From VAZQ01 sp035293945 (GTDB lineage Bacteria; Pseudomonadota; Alphaproteobacteria; Rhizobiales; Xanthobacteraceae), in the NCBI GenBank assembly GCA_035293945.1, contig DATGLV010000031.1, positions 62,001 to 126,000 of the forward strand: 64,000 bases of DNA, read 5' to 3'. The notes beneath the pieces were generated by a model, which worked only from the letters and a program-made list of their open reading frames with translations, searched no databases and had not been told where the DNA came from. Made by a program: the position numbers and the translations under genes. Positions 43,072 to 52,768 of this stretch are shown one piece after another. How positions within the stretch are numbered: position 1 is the stretch's first letter; the number at the start of each line of letters is the position of its first letter.

Positions 43072-44667
43072 ATGGTGGGCGAAAGGGAGGGTCAGGCGGC
43101 ACCGGACTGCCGCATGCAAAGGCCGCTAGAGCACCTTTCACGACCGACGACCGCAGGCCTCTCGGGCGCTGCGGTCGCGATGCTGCTCGCGCTGGTGGCG
43201 TTCGCGGTCGCAATTCCAATCCTTAATCATCCGCTGCCGCCCATCTCCGACTACATCAATCACCTCGCCACCGACCATGTGGTCGATGTTATCGACCATG
43301 ACCCCGATCTCAATCGGTTCTACCGCATCGAATGGAAGCCGATCCCCGACTTGATGATGGACCTGATGGTGCCGCTCTTGCACCGCTTCATGAGCATCTA
43401 TCTCGCCGGGCAGATATTCTTCGTCGCGACCTTTGTCGGGATCCTCTCCGGGACCCTGCTGGTCAACCGGGCGCTGTTCGGCCGCTGGTCGGCGCTGCCG
43501 CTCATCGCCAGCCTGTTCGTCTACAACGGCGTGCTCTTGGTCGGTGTGATGAACTATATGTTCGGCATCGGGCTTGCGCTGTGGGGCTTTGCGGCCTGGG
43601 TGGGCTTGCGCGAGCGCGCCTTGCTCCTGCGCCTCGCGGCTTCCACTGTGATCGTGCTGGCGATCTTCTTCTGCCATCTCTATGCGCTCGGTCTATACGG
43701 CCTCGAGCTCCTGGCCTTCGAGCTGCATCGCTTGTGGGGACGTAGGCGCAAAGGGCTCGCTCCATTCCTCGACTTCGCTGCGACCGGGGTGCCGTTTCTG
43801 CCGGCACTGGCGTTGCTGCTCGCCGGGCCGACCGGTGATTCCGCCGGCGTCCCCGCCTACTGGGATTTTTCCGGCAAGCTCGACGGCCTCACGCTCGCGC
43901 TCAGCATCTATTATCCGGAGGTCGCCTATGGGCTCGTCGCCGCGCTCGCGCTGGCAGCGGTTTTCGTGCGCCGCCGCGGCCTCCTGAACGTACATCCGCT
44001 AGGCGGGGCGCTGCTCGCGGTCGGCGCCATTATCTATCTCGCCATGCCGCGCGCCATATTCGCTGCGCATCTCGCCGATCAGCGCCTGCCGACAGCGCTC
44101 CTCTTCATGCTGATCGCCTGCATCAGCGTCGATCTCACCGATAGCCGCTTCCGCGCCGGCTTTGTCGCGTTCTTGGGCGTGCTGCTCGCGCTCCGTCTCT
44201 CCGAGGTCGAGCTTGTGTGGAACGATCTCACACGCGGCCAGATAGAAGCGCTGCGCGCGGTGCCGGCCATCAAGCGTGGCGCACGCGTGCTCGTCGTCTA
44301 CGGGGACCGCGCGCATACGGGACTGATCAGCGACCTCGGTCTCGTGCATATCGCTTCGCTTGCGACCATCGAGCGCTCGGCCCTGGTATCGACCGCGTTC
44401 ACCGTCGAAGGAAAGCATATCCTGCAGGTGCGCAGCGCCTACCGTACCTTCGTCGATACGCGCGACGGCACTCCGCCTTCGTTGCCCTTCCTCGCCCAAG
44501 CCGCCCGTGGTCCGGGACCGTACTATTTCAGCGACTGGCCGCGGCATTATGACTATGTGCTCATCCTGTTCACCAACCAGGGCGCACCCGATCCCGACCC
44601 CGCGCGGCTGGCGATCGTGAACGAAGGTCGGCACTTTCAGCTCTATCGCGTGAACAAGCCGGGATGA
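43072..44667 (+). CDS. Multi-spanning membrane protein of unknown function
   Basis: 531 residues (517 if ATG 43114 is used; neither has a clear ribosome-binding site). About ten hydrophobic helices between residues 30 and 380 (e.g. AAVAMLLALVAFAVAIPILN; SALPLIASLFVYNGVLLVGV), then a soluble ~150-residue C-terminal domain (GARVLVVYGDRAHTGLISDL; YYFSDWPRHYDYVLILF). The first extracytoplasmic loop has an acidic PISDYINHLATDH motif, which recalls GT-C glycosyltransferases, but the match is not conclusive. It lies on the opposite strand between engB and argB. Confidence 0.7.
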   Translation: MVGEREGQAAPDCRMQRPLEHLSRPTTAGLSGAAVAMLLALVAFAVAIPILNHPLPPISDYINHLATDHVVDVIDHDPDLNRFYRIEWKPIPDLMMDLMVPLLHRFMSIYLAGQIFFVATFVGILSGTLLVNRALFGRWSALPLIASLFVYNGVLLVGVMNYMFGIGLALWGFAAWVGLRERALLLRLAASTVIVLAIFFCHLYALGLYGLELLAFELHRLWGRRRKGLAPFLDFAATGVPFLPALALLLAGPTGDSAGVPAYWDFSGKLDGLTLALSIYYPEVAYGLVAALALAAVFVRRRGLLNVHPLGGALLAVGAIIYLAMPRAIFAAHLADQRLPTALLFMLIACISVDLTDSRFRAGFVAFLGVLLALRLSEVELVWNDLTRGQIEALRAVPAIKRGARVLVVYGDRAHTGLISDLGLVHIASLATIERSALVSTAFTVEGKHILQVRSAYRTFVDTRDGTPPSLPFLAQAARGPGPYYFSDWPRHYDYVLILFTNQGAPDPDPARLAIVNEGRHFQLYRVNKPG

Positions 44668-44698
44668 GCAGAGCCTAGCAACGCTCTCTCTTTTGTCC

Positions 44699-45346
44699 CT
44701 ACTTCCGCTCTGCCAACAGCCGCACGACGGCGGCGCGCAGCTCGTTGATTCCGCGGGGATCGCGTGCCGAAGTGGCAAGCACTTGCGGGAAGGCGGCCGG
44801 GTGGCGGCCCAAGGCCTCGCTTGTCGCCGCGATGCGTTCTGCAAGCTCCGCGGCTCCGATTGCGTCCGCCTTGGTAAGCACAAGCTGATAATTCACTGCG
44901 GCTCGATCGAGAGTGGCGAGCACCGTCTCATCGATCGCCTTAAGGCCATGCCGGGCATCGACCAGCACGTAGACGCGGGCGAGGTTGGCGCGGCCGGCTA
45001 GGTAAGCATCGATCAGGGCGGTCCATGCCGCGATCTTGCTCTTGGCCGCGGCCGCATAGCCGTACCCCGGCATGTCGACCAGGACCACGTCGCCGTGGCC
45101 GGAAAAGAAGACGAGCTGTTGGGTACGGCCCGGGGTGCGCGAGGTGCGGGCAAGCGCCTTGCGGCCGGTGAGCGCGTTGATGAGGCTCGACTTGCCCACA
45201 TTGGAGCGGCCCGCGAACGCAATCTCGAGTCCGCGCATTTTCGGCAGCGCAGCAACCTTCTCGGCGGCGGCGGCGAACTGCCACTCCCCCGTGAACAGCT
45301 TACGGCCCGCCTCGATCTCCGCGGCAGTGAAATCAGCGCGGCTCAT
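44699..45346 (-). CDS. engB: Ribosome biogenesis GTP-binding protein EngB/YihA
   Basis: 215 residues from ATG 45346. Essential GTPase in large-subunit assembly. G1 GRSNVGKSS, G2 region TSRTPGRTQ, G3 VDMPGYG, G4 LTKAD and G5 TSARD are all present. The open frame runs on upstream through yidC sequence, but that part is out of frame with yidC and non-coding. Gap to yidC is 41 bp; part of rpmH-rnpA-yidC-engB. Confidence 0.97.
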   Translation of the reverse strand: MSRADFTAAEIEAGRKLFTGEWQFAAAAEKVAALPKMRGLEIAFAGRSNVGKSSLINALTGRKALARTSRTPGRTQQLVFFSGHGDVVLVDMPGYGYAAAAKSKIAAWTALIDAYLAGRANLARVYVLVDARHGLKAIDETVLATLDRAAVNYQLVLTKADAIGAAELAERIAATSEALGRHPAAFPQVLATSARDPRGINELRAAVVRLLAERK

Positions 45347-45387
45347 GGTGGGACGCTCCGTGGCGCGCTGTGTCGGGCTTTGGGCGC

Positions 45388-47244
45388 TTACCGCTCCACC
45401 GTCCTCTTCTTGACGAACAGCGCCTTGAGGTTGTCCCACAGCTGGATCTTGGCGCCGTGCCGATGCATGATGAAGCTCTGCTGGGCGACCGAAAGCGTGT
45501 TGTTCCACGCCCAATAGATCACCAGGCCGGCCGAGAAGTTCGCCATCATGAAGGTGAAGATGACCGGCATCCAGTTGAAGACCACCTGCTGCGCCGGATC
45601 GGGCGGCGGCGGATTGAGCTTCATCTGCAGGAACATCGTCACTCCCATGATTAGCGGCCAAGCTCCGATGTGCAGGAACGAGCCAAACATCGGCAGCGTC
45701 GTCGGGTCGAAGGGGAGCAAGCCGAACAGGTTGAACACGGTAGTCGGATCGGGCGAGGAGAGATCGCGGATCCAACCGAAGAAAGGTGCGTGGCGCATCT
45801 CGATGGTCACCAGCAGCACCTTGTAGAGCGAGAAGAAGACCGGAACCTGGATGAGCATCGGCCAGCAGCCGGCGACAGGGTTGATCTTCTCCTTCCTGTA
45901 GAGATCCATCATGGCTTGCTGCTGCTTCACCTTGTCGTCGGCGAAGCGGGTGCGGATGGCCTGCATCTCCGGCTGGACCGCCTTCATCTTCGCCATCGAG
46001 GCGTAGGACTTGTTGGCGAGCGGCAGGAACAGAAGCTTGACGATCAGTGTGATGATCAAGATCGCCACGCCGAAATTGCCGACATAGCGATAGATGTGGT
46101 CGATCGACCAAAACATCGGCTGAGTGATGAAATAGAAGCGCCCCCAGTCGATCAGCAGCTCGAACCGGTTCAAGCCCAGCGCCTCGTTGTAGTAGTTGAC
46201 GGTCGCTACCTCCTTGGCGCCGGCGAACAGGCGCCCCTCCGCGGAGGCCGTGCCGCCCGGCGCGATCGTCCGCGCATCGAGCAGGTAGTCGGCCTGATAG
46301 GTCCTGGTCTGGCCGATCAGGCCCGATGAGAATTTGGCTCGAAGCCGGGCATCGGTGTTGGGGATGAGCGTCGCAGCCCAATATTTATCGGCAAAGCCGA
46401 ACCACGCATTGGTGACATCGAAGGTGATGGCGCCTTTGTCCTGGAGCGTCTTGTAGCTCTCCTCGTGGCACTCGGTGTAAAGGCTGAAGCTGCCCTGACG
46501 CAGGCACTTGTCGCCCATCACGCCGATCGGGCCCTCATGCGAGGCGCCATAGCCGGGCGGAGGGGTGCCGTGGCGTGAGATCAGCGCATAGGGATAGAGG
46601 GTCACGCTGGCGCCGCCGCTGTTGGTGACCTCATCCTTGATGGTGAAGAGATATCTGTCATCGACAGTGATCGTGCGGCGGAACTGCAGGCCCTCGCCGT
46701 TGTCATAGACGAGCGTCACCGGGTGATCGACGGATAGCGCTCCGGTGCCCTCCTGCCGCCACATCGTATCCGGTCCGGGAAGCTTGGCGGTGGTGCCGGC
46801 CGCTCCGGTCCAGCCGTATTCGGCATAATAAGGATGCGGGCTGCCCGAGGGGGAGAACAGCTGGACAGGCGGCGAATTGGGATCAACAGTCTCGCGATAT
46901 CGCACCAGGGCGATATCGTCGATGCGGCCGCCGATCAGCGCAATCGAGCCGCTCAAGCTAGGTGTGTCGATGCGCACGCGCGGAGAGGTCGCAAGCGCGG
47001 CCTCCCGCGTCTGCGGCACCTCCGCCGCCGACGATCCCGCCTGCGGGGGGGCGCCAGGACCTGCCTGCGGGGAAGCGCTCGGCTGTGCGCTCGGCTGGGC
47101 CTGCTGCGTTTGCTGCGTCTGCTGCTGCGGTTGTGCGAGCTGTCGCTGTCGCTCGAGCTGCGGGTTGGCGAAGAAATATTGCCAGGCGAGGAGCACGATG
47201 CCGGTGAGCACGACTGCCAGCAGCAGGTTTTTTTGGTCTTCCAT
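45388..47244 (-). CDS. yidC: Membrane protein insertase YidC
   Basis: 618 residues. N-terminal anchor (MEDQKNLLLAVVLTGIVLLA), Gln/Ala-rich linker, large periplasmic beta-sandwich domain (~residues 90-360) and the conserved five-helix insertase core with YASMAKMKAVQPEMQAIR, NPVAGCWPMLIQVPVFFSLY and LPMFGSFLHIGAWPLIMG. The hydrophilic groove arginine is in the core's first region. Inserts membrane proteins alone or with Sec. Starts 3 bp after the rnpA stop. Confidence 0.97.
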   Translation of the reverse strand: MEDQKNLLLAVVLTGIVLLAWQYFFANPQLERQRQLAQPQQQTQQTQQAQPSAQPSASPQAGPGAPPQAGSSAAEVPQTREAALATSPRVRIDTPSLSGSIALIGGRIDDIALVRYRETVDPNSPPVQLFSPSGSPHPYYAEYGWTGAAGTTAKLPGPDTMWRQEGTGALSVDHPVTLVYDNGEGLQFRRTITVDDRYLFTIKDEVTNSGGASVTLYPYALISRHGTPPPGYGASHEGPIGVMGDKCLRQGSFSLYTECHEESYKTLQDKGAITFDVTNAWFGFADKYWAATLIPNTDARLRAKFSSGLIGQTRTYQADYLLDARTIAPGGTASAEGRLFAGAKEVATVNYYNEALGLNRFELLIDWGRFYFITQPMFWSIDHIYRYVGNFGVAILIITLIVKLLFLPLANKSYASMAKMKAVQPEMQAIRTRFADDKVKQQQAMMDLYRKEKINPVAGCWPMLIQVPVFFSLYKVLLVTIEMRHAPFFGWIRDLSSPDPTTVFNLFGLLPFDPTTLPMFGSFLHIGAWPLIMGVTMFLQMKLNPPPPDPAQQVVFNWMPVIFTFMMANFSAGLVIYWAWNNTLSVAQQSFIMHRHGAKIQLWDNLKALFVKKRTVER

Positions 47245-47247
47245 CTT

Positions 47248-47607
47248 TCAACGATCCATCTCGGCCGACCCGAGTAGCTTGAGCCGCCGCAGCGCTGTCT
47301 CGAATTCCTCGATCATGCGATCGAACGGCAATTGCAAGGCGGCGCGGCGCCCGATCAGCACGTAGTCATGGCCGGCCGACAGCCGGCCGCCCGAATGCCT
47401 GCCCTCCGTACGCTTAACGACCTCCCTGAGCCGCCGCCGCACGCGGTTCCGCTCGACCGCCGTTCCGACCTTGCGCGACACGGTAAAACCGACCCGTACC
47501 GCGTCATGGTCAGCCCGGCGGACGGCTTGCAAGACAAAAGCTGGTGTCGAGACCTTGCGACCGCCAGTCGCTTTCAGAAAATCGGCCCGCCGCAGCAGCC
47601 GCTCCAT
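47248..47607 (-). CDS. rnpA: Ribonuclease P protein component
   Basis: 119 residues. Helps the RNase P RNA mature the 5' ends of tRNAs. The RNR motif VGFTVSRKVGTAVERNRVRR and LREVVKR are intact, with the N-terminal LLRRADFLKATGGRK. Located between rpmH (28 bp upstream) and yidC in the standard order. Confidence 0.96.
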   Translation of the reverse strand: MERLLRRADFLKATGGRKVSTPAFVLQAVRRADHDAVRVGFTVSRKVGTAVERNRVRRRLREVVKRTEGRHSGGRLSAGHDYVLIGRRAALQLPFDRMIEEFETALRRLKLLGSAEMDR

Positions 47608-47635
47608 GGGAATCCGGCGTTTGGGGCTGGCGTCT

Positions 47636-47770
47636 TCAGGCGCTCAGTCGCTTGCGACCGCGTGCGCGCCGGGCTGCGACAACCTTGCGGCCGCCCTTCG
47701 TCGCCATGCGAGCGCGAAAACCATGTCGGCGTTTGCGCACCAATTTGCTCGGTTGATAGGTCCGCTTCAC
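47636..47770 (-). CDS. rpmH: Ribosomal protein bL34
   Basis: 44 residues from GTG 47770: (M)KRTYQPSKLVRKRRHGFRAR, then MATKGGRKVVAARRARGRKR and LSA. Length and sequence are exactly those of bL34, a basic protein of the 50S subunit. It opens the rpmH-rnpA-yidC-engB unit behind a sigma-70 promoter at 47901-47930. Confidence 0.97.
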   Translation of the reverse strand: MKRTYQPSKLVRKRRHGFRARMATKGGRKVVAARRARGRKRLSA

Positions 47771-48413
47771 GTCGTCTGTCTCCGCAGGGCCATTACGGGT
47801 CGCCGATCGCTTCAGGCGAACAGCGCACCTTTAGTTTCCTGGACGCCGGCCTACGCGCCCCAAGGACCCCGTGAAAAGGGGCTGATTCAAAGTCCCGCGG
47901 CTTATACGGGAGACGAGGCTCAGCCGTCAATGCGCGACGCAGACTCGTGAAGGGGACGCGATCGTCCGCATTGGCGCGGCCGGTCGGCATGAATTTCGCC
48001 GCGCCCTCAATGGCTTCGATGTGACCGGGTGCCGCAGCGCGCCAGTCGACCACAACGTTCGGCTGCGGGCGGCAGTGAGCCGACAAGTTGCATGGGCGCA
48101 ATCGCGCTCGCGCGCAGCCGGTTCCGGGGTTCTCGGTGCCAATTTCCGGGGGCGGGAAACCGGCGAGCGGGTCGCTTCAGCCCCGCGAGGGTCCGTTTGC
48201 GGTATCATGGTGCTGTGTCCGGCCACGCCCGCAACCGGAAGCAATTGGAAAATAGGCCCTCGCCGCCTATTTCAATGCTAATCGGCAGTAAATGGGCTCG
48301 GCACATGGCCGCTTGGCTGCGGCTCACTTGGTTAAGCTGGTAGGATCCCGAGAGGTGGTCCGGGTTTTTCGAAAAAAGATCATGTTGCACCAGTAGTGGC
48401 GAAGGTTGCATCG
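47771..48413. other. Divergent gap between rpmH and the histidine kinase
   Basis: About 640 bp. The rpmH promoter lies at 47901-47930. The rest has several short overlapping frames on both strands with no coding character or known domain. No DnaA-box cluster, RNA gene or repeat was recognised. A TTTTTCGAAAAAA palindrome near 48366 lies close to the kinase start. Confidence 0.45.
47901..47930 (-). promoter_or_regulatory. Sigma-70 promoter of rpmH-rnpA-yidC-engB
   Basis: Read leftward: TTGACG (47925-47930), 18-bp spacer, TATAAG (47901-47906). Both hexamers are close to consensus. Transcription would start near 47894, giving a ~125-base leader before the rpmH GTG. Confidence 0.75.
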
Positions 48414-49877
48414 ATGTCGGTCACAGATCGACCCCCTACGGTGGAGGGAGCCGGCAAGCTGCGCCTCGGGCTCTCAGGCAAGCTGTTGGTCCTCACGCTT
48501 CTGTTCGTGATGATTGCCGAGGTGCTCATCTACGTGCCCTCGATCGCCACGTTCCGGCGCAACTGGCTTAACGATCGCCTATCGGCTGCCTACACGGCTG
48601 CACTGGTCCTGGAGGCCGCACCGGGCTCGGTGCCCGACAGTCTCGCCCGCCAGATCCTCGACAGCATCGATGCCCGCGCGGTCGCCATGAAGATGGGCAC
48701 GCAGCGTCGCCTGCTCGCGTCCGACAAGCCGCCTACTGTCGATTACGACATCGACATGCGCAACATGTCCCCTACGCGGGAGATCCTCGATGCGTTCGGG
48801 ACCTTGTTCGCGACCCATGACGTCACGTTGCGGGTGATGGGACCGGCGCCGATGGGCGGCGAGTTCGTCGAAATCGTCATCGACGAGGCGCCGCTGCGCA
48901 GCGCGATGCTGCGCTATTCCGGCTCGATCCTGCTGGTATCGCTGATGGTGTCCGGCATAGCGGCGATGCTGGTCTACCTGTCGCTCCACTATCTGTTTGT
49001 GCGCCCGCTGCGGCGGATGACCGCCAATATGATGGCGTTCCACGGCGACCCGGAAAATCCTGCGCGCATTATCGTCGCCTCCGGGCGGCGGGACGAGATC
49101 GGCACTGCCGAGCGCGAGCTCGCCGCCATGCAGAGCGACCTCGCCTCGATGCTGCAACAGCGGAACCGCCTGGCGGCGCTCGGGCTGGCGGTTTCCAAGA
49201 TCAATCACGACCTGCGCAACCTGTTGTCCTCGGCGCAATTGTTCTCCGATCGCCTGTCCAGCTTGCCCGATCCGCACGTCCAACGCTTTGCCCCTAAGTT
49301 GATGCGGGCGCTCGAACGCGCAATCGCATTTTGCCAGTCGACCTTGTCGTACGGGCGCGCCCAGGAGCCGCCGCCCGACCGCCGCGACACCGAGCTCGCG
49401 GCCTGCGTCGAAGAGGTGCGCGAAACGCTTGGGATCGAGCCGGGCGGGCGTGTGCGCTGGATCAGCGCCGTCGAGCGCGGATTGATCGTCGATGCCGACC
49501 CCGACCAGCTGTTTCGTGTGCTGCTCAATCTTGCCCGCAATGCCATGCAGGCACTGGAGAGTCGCGCCACGCTCGATCCAAACCGCGACCAGGTACGCAT
49601 CACCGGGCGCCGCGAAGGAGCCGTGGTGGTGATCGAAGTATCCGATACCGGGCCCGGGATTGCTGAAACCGCACGGGCACATTTGTTCGAAGCGTTTCAG
49701 GGGTCAACCAGAAGCGGCGGCTCCGGGCTCGGCCTTGCCATTGCGGCCGAGCTCGTGCGTGCACATGGGGGAGAGATCAGGCTGGTTGAAGGAACGATCG
49801 GAGCGACTTTTCGGGTCACCATTCCGGACCGCGCGGTCGATCTCAAGGCGCGCCGCGGCGAGCGGGTGCGCGCTTAA
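48414..49877 (+). CDS. Sensor histidine kinase (orphan)
   Basis: 487 residues from ATG 48414 (GTG 48396 also in frame). Membrane helix ~22-42, periplasmic sensor ~45-165 without a named domain, second helix ~168-195, HAMP ~196-248, HisKA with His265 in VSKINHDLRNLLSSAQLF, and HATPase with LLNLARNAMQALES (N box), VSDTGPGIAETA (G1) and GSGLGLAIAAELVRAHGG (G2). The domain set is complete. No response-regulator gene is adjacent, so its partner is elsewhere. The INHDLRN H-box is of the type seen in proline-rich alphaproteobacterial kinases with little known of signal. Confidence 0.9.
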   Translation: MSVTDRPPTVEGAGKLRLGLSGKLLVLTLLFVMIAEVLIYVPSIATFRRNWLNDRLSAAYTAALVLEAAPGSVPDSLARQILDSIDARAVAMKMGTQRRLLASDKPPTVDYDIDMRNMSPTREILDAFGTLFATHDVTLRVMGPAPMGGEFVEIVIDEAPLRSAMLRYSGSILLVSLMVSGIAAMLVYLSLHYLFVRPLRRMTANMMAFHGDPENPARIIVASGRRDEIGTAERELAAMQSDLASMLQQRNRLAALGLAVSKINHDLRNLLSSAQLFSDRLSSLPDPHVQRFAPKLMRALERAIAFCQSTLSYGRAQEPPPDRRDTELAACVEEVRETLGIEPGGRVRWISAVERGLIVDADPDQLFRVLLNLARNAMQALESRATLDPNRDQVRITGRREGAVVVIEVSDTGPGIAETARAHLFEAFQGSTRSGGSGLGLAIAAELVRAHGGEIRLVEGTIGATFRVTIPDRAVDLKARRGERVRA

Positions 49878-50002
49878 GGCCGCCGCTCCATCGGCTGCAT
49901 AACTTGACGCCTCGCCCGATTGTCGGCGCCTCTCCGCATCAAATTCAGAATGCGGAGCGGCGCTTGCAACGAGCGGCTCGGCGGCTATATTGCGCTGATC
50001 AG

Positions 50003-50095
50003 TGCGGGATGGAGTCCCCCCGTAACCGCCGATGAGGCTGATGACTCCTACTGGGCGCCTTGGCGTCGGTAGGGGCTCGTCTCAATCTCCCCTAC
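50003..50095 (+). ncRNA. Fluoride (crcB) riboswitch with expression-platform hairpin
   Basis: The segment 50003-50054 fits the crcB-motif aptamer: GCGGGATGGAGTCC, then CCGTAACCGCC, a short GATG loop, and GGCTGATGACTCCTACTG. The pattern GATG-G-GTCC / AACCGCC / GGCTGATG-CTCCTACTG is the same order of conserved blocks as in known fluoride riboswitches. Downstream a perfect hairpin GTAGGGG/CCCCTAC (50069-50095) is a likely expression platform. It lies 100 bp before crcB, the fluoride exporter, so regulation makes sense: fluoride binding should permit expression. A frame that starts inside the aptamer is not a gene start. Confidence 0.92.
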
Positions 50096-50196
50096 TTGCA
50101 ACAAAGGTGGTCCCGAACGGATTGTGCCGCGCCGCCGCCGGTCGGTGCGCGCAGGCTTGGTGTGAGGATCGAGGAACGGCGGGGAGCGGGCGTTCG

Positions 50197-50595
50197 ATGC
50201 AGAATTACATCTGGGTTGCAATCGGCGGTGCGCTCGGCACCATCGGTCGGTACTGGCTTTCCGGCCTTGTAGCGGATCTGGTCGGGGAGACCTTTCCGTG
50301 GGGGACGCTCCTGATCAACGTTTCGGGCTCCTTCATCATTGGTTTCTTTGCCGTCCTGACCGGACCGGAGGGGCGGGTGTTCGTCCCGACGACCGGGCGT
50401 CAGTTCGTGATGACCGGGATTTGCGGCGGCTTCACCACCTTTTCCTCGTTCAGCTTGCAGACGCTCAACTTGGTGAACGATGGCGAATGGGTGCGCGCCG
50501 GCGGCAATATCGTGTTTTCGGTATTGCTGTGCCTGATCGCCGTGTGGATCGGTGCGCTCCTTGCCGCGTTGATAAACTCGATGAAGTGGGCCTGA
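50197..50595 (+). CDS. crcB: Fluoride channel CrcB/Fluc
   Basis: 132 residues from ATG 50197. Dual-topology fluoride channel that exports toxic F-. Four membrane helices; signature GGALGTIGRYWLSG, GTLLINVSGSFIIGF (with the conserved Asn) and GGFTTFSSFSLQ, whose Phe and Ser/Thr line the F- path. The start is chosen because MQNYIWVAIGGALG is the family N-terminus. A fluoride riboswitch lies upstream, and the DUF190 gene follows after 1 bp. Confidence 0.97.
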   Translation: MQNYIWVAIGGALGTIGRYWLSGLVADLVGETFPWGTLLINVSGSFIIGFFAVLTGPEGRVFVPTTGRQFVMTGICGGFTTFSSFSLQTLNLVNDGEWVRAGGNIVFSVLLCLIAVWIGALLAALINSMKWA

Positions 50596-50596
50596 C

Positions 50597-50935
50597 ATGC
50601 AGATCCCGCGTGACGCCGTTCTGCTGCGGATATTTTTCGGCGAGGACGACAAGTTCAAAGGCTTGCCGCTCTACGAGGCGATCGTGTTGAAGGCCCGGGA
50701 GATGCAGCTGGGCGGGGCGACGGTTCTGCGCGGGGCTGTCGGCTTCGGCCATTCGAGCCGCATTCACACCACCAAGATCCTGCGCCTGTCTCAGGATCTG
50801 CCTGTCGTGGTCGAGATCGTCGATGCCCAGGAGAAGATCGATGCATTCCTGCCTTTCCTCGACACCATGATGTCGGGTGGATTGGTCACGATCGAGAAGG
50901 TCCAGGTGCTCCACTACGGGCCGCAAACGCGCTGA
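50597..50935 (+). CDS. DUF190 protein (CrcB-associated)
   Basis: 112 residues. PII-like ferredoxin fold seen in LLRIFFGEDDKFKGLPLYEA, MQLGGATVLRGAVGFGHSSR and LPVVVEIVDAQEKIDAFLPF. DUF190 genes often sit beside crcB and may modulate or support fluoride resistance, though the mechanism is not settled. One base after crcB, so cotranscribed under the same riboswitch. Confidence 0.92.
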   Translation: MQIPRDAVLLRIFFGEDDKFKGLPLYEAIVLKAREMQLGGATVLRGAVGFGHSSRIHTTKILRLSQDLPVVVEIVDAQEKIDAFLPFLDTMMSGGLVTIEKVQVLHYGPQTR

Positions 50936-51049
50936 TCCGGTTGGCTCGCGGGCATCGCGCGAAATCTCGACAATCTGGTGCCTTGGTGCTGCTGCGAGGA
51001 ATCGGTTCCTTGCGACGAGGACGCGCCTCCCTTGCCGCACCACCGCCAG

Positions 51050-51077
51050 GTAGGATATTTCTGAAAAAAGATCATAC
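51050..51077 (+). promoter_or_regulatory. Candidate NikR operator
   Basis: GTAGGA, 16 bases, TCATAC. The NikR consensus is GTATGA-N16-TCATAC; spacing is exact, the right half is perfect and the left half has one mismatch with the consensus (plus AT-rich spacer). It lies 28 bp upstream of the nikR ATG, well placed for autoregulation and control of the nickel transporter that follows. Confidence 0.75.
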
Positions 51078-51104
51078 AGAAGCTGCGTGCGCGGAGCGCA
51101 ACCC

Positions 51105-51572
51105 ATGGAGCGGGTCACCATCAGCGTATCCGAGGAGTTTGCGGCCGAGCTGGCGGCGTTCATGCGTCGCAATGGCTACGAGAACCGCTCGGAAGCGGTG
51201 CGCGACCTCGCGCGTCTCGGGCTTAATCAGGCACGCAACGAAGAGGCCCTGGGAAGCGACTGCGTGGCCACGTTCTCCTACGTCTTCGGTCATGACACGC
51301 GCGAGCTCGCGAAGCGCCTGACCAATACGCATCACGCCCACCACGATTTCCAGATCGCGACGCTGCACGTGCATCTCGACCATGACAGCTGCCTCGAGGT
51401 CGCGGTGCTGCGCGGCAAGGTCGCGGCGGTCAAGGATTTTGCCAACAGCGTCATTGCGGAGCGCGGCGTCACTTACGGGACCGTGAGCCTCATTCCGGTT
51501 GCAGTCGACACCGCTGCTCACGCTCACGGGAGCGGGGCGCACCGGCATGCGCATGCCCATCCCAAGAATTGA
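51105..51572 (+). CDS. nikR: Nickel-responsive regulator NikR
   Basis: 155 residues from ATG 51105. Ribbon-helix-helix N-terminus (MERVTISVSEEFAAELAAFM) and ACT-like nickel-binding C-terminus with His88, His90 and Cys96 in TLHVHLDHDSC; the further ligand is from the HHAHH run at 76-80. With Ni2+ it represses nickel uptake. An extra His-rich tail (HAHGSGAHRHAHAHPKN) extends beyond the usual end and could add metal sites. Followed by the nickel transporter, its expected target. Confidence 0.96.
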   Translation: MERVTISVSEEFAAELAAFMRRNGYENRSEAVRDLARLGLNQARNEEALGSDCVATFSYVFGHDTRELAKRLTNTHHAHHDFQIATLHVHLDHDSCLEVAVLRGKVAAVKDFANSVIAERGVTYGTVSLIPVAVDTAAHAHGSGAHRHAHAHPKN

Positions 51573-51602
51573 TCAGGTTTGGTGAAAAGCGAAAAACAAA
51601 AA

Positions 51603-52667
<1,065 letters not shown>

Positions 52668-52683
52668 AGCCCCGGTCTGATTT

Positions 52684-52768
52684 CTAGTGCGGCTTTGGCT
52701 TGGGTGCCCTTGAAAGACCTTGCCGCAGTGCAATAGTGACCGGAACCTCAAAGCCGCCGTACGAGTGG
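52684..52768. repeat. ~85-bp MITE-like element, copy C
   Basis: Read leftward it begins CACTCGTACGGCGGCTTTGA and ends AAAGCCGCACTAG. Its interior GTTCCGGTCA...GCACTGCGGCAAGGTC...CAAGCC matches copy B at 25319-25398 closely, with a 4-base insertion. It begins 17 bp after the nickel-transporter stop. Confidence 0.75.

Noticed and set aside
45347..46381. Upstream extension of engB into yidC
   Set aside because: The extension is yidC DNA in another frame; EngB homologues start at the ATG at 45346.
47793..48343. Several 60-105-residue frames between rpmH and the histidine kinase
   Set aside because: No ribosome-binding sites, no domain, overlapping on both strands; treated as non-coding.
48366..48382. 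AAAAAAGATCAT near the kinase start resembling the NikR half-site region
   Set aside because: Lacks TCATAC and a partner half at 16-bp spacing; the likeness is confined to the A-run.
50032..50196. Upstream extension of crcB beginning MRLMTPTG
   Set aside because: The region is the fluoride riboswitch aptamer and its hairpin.
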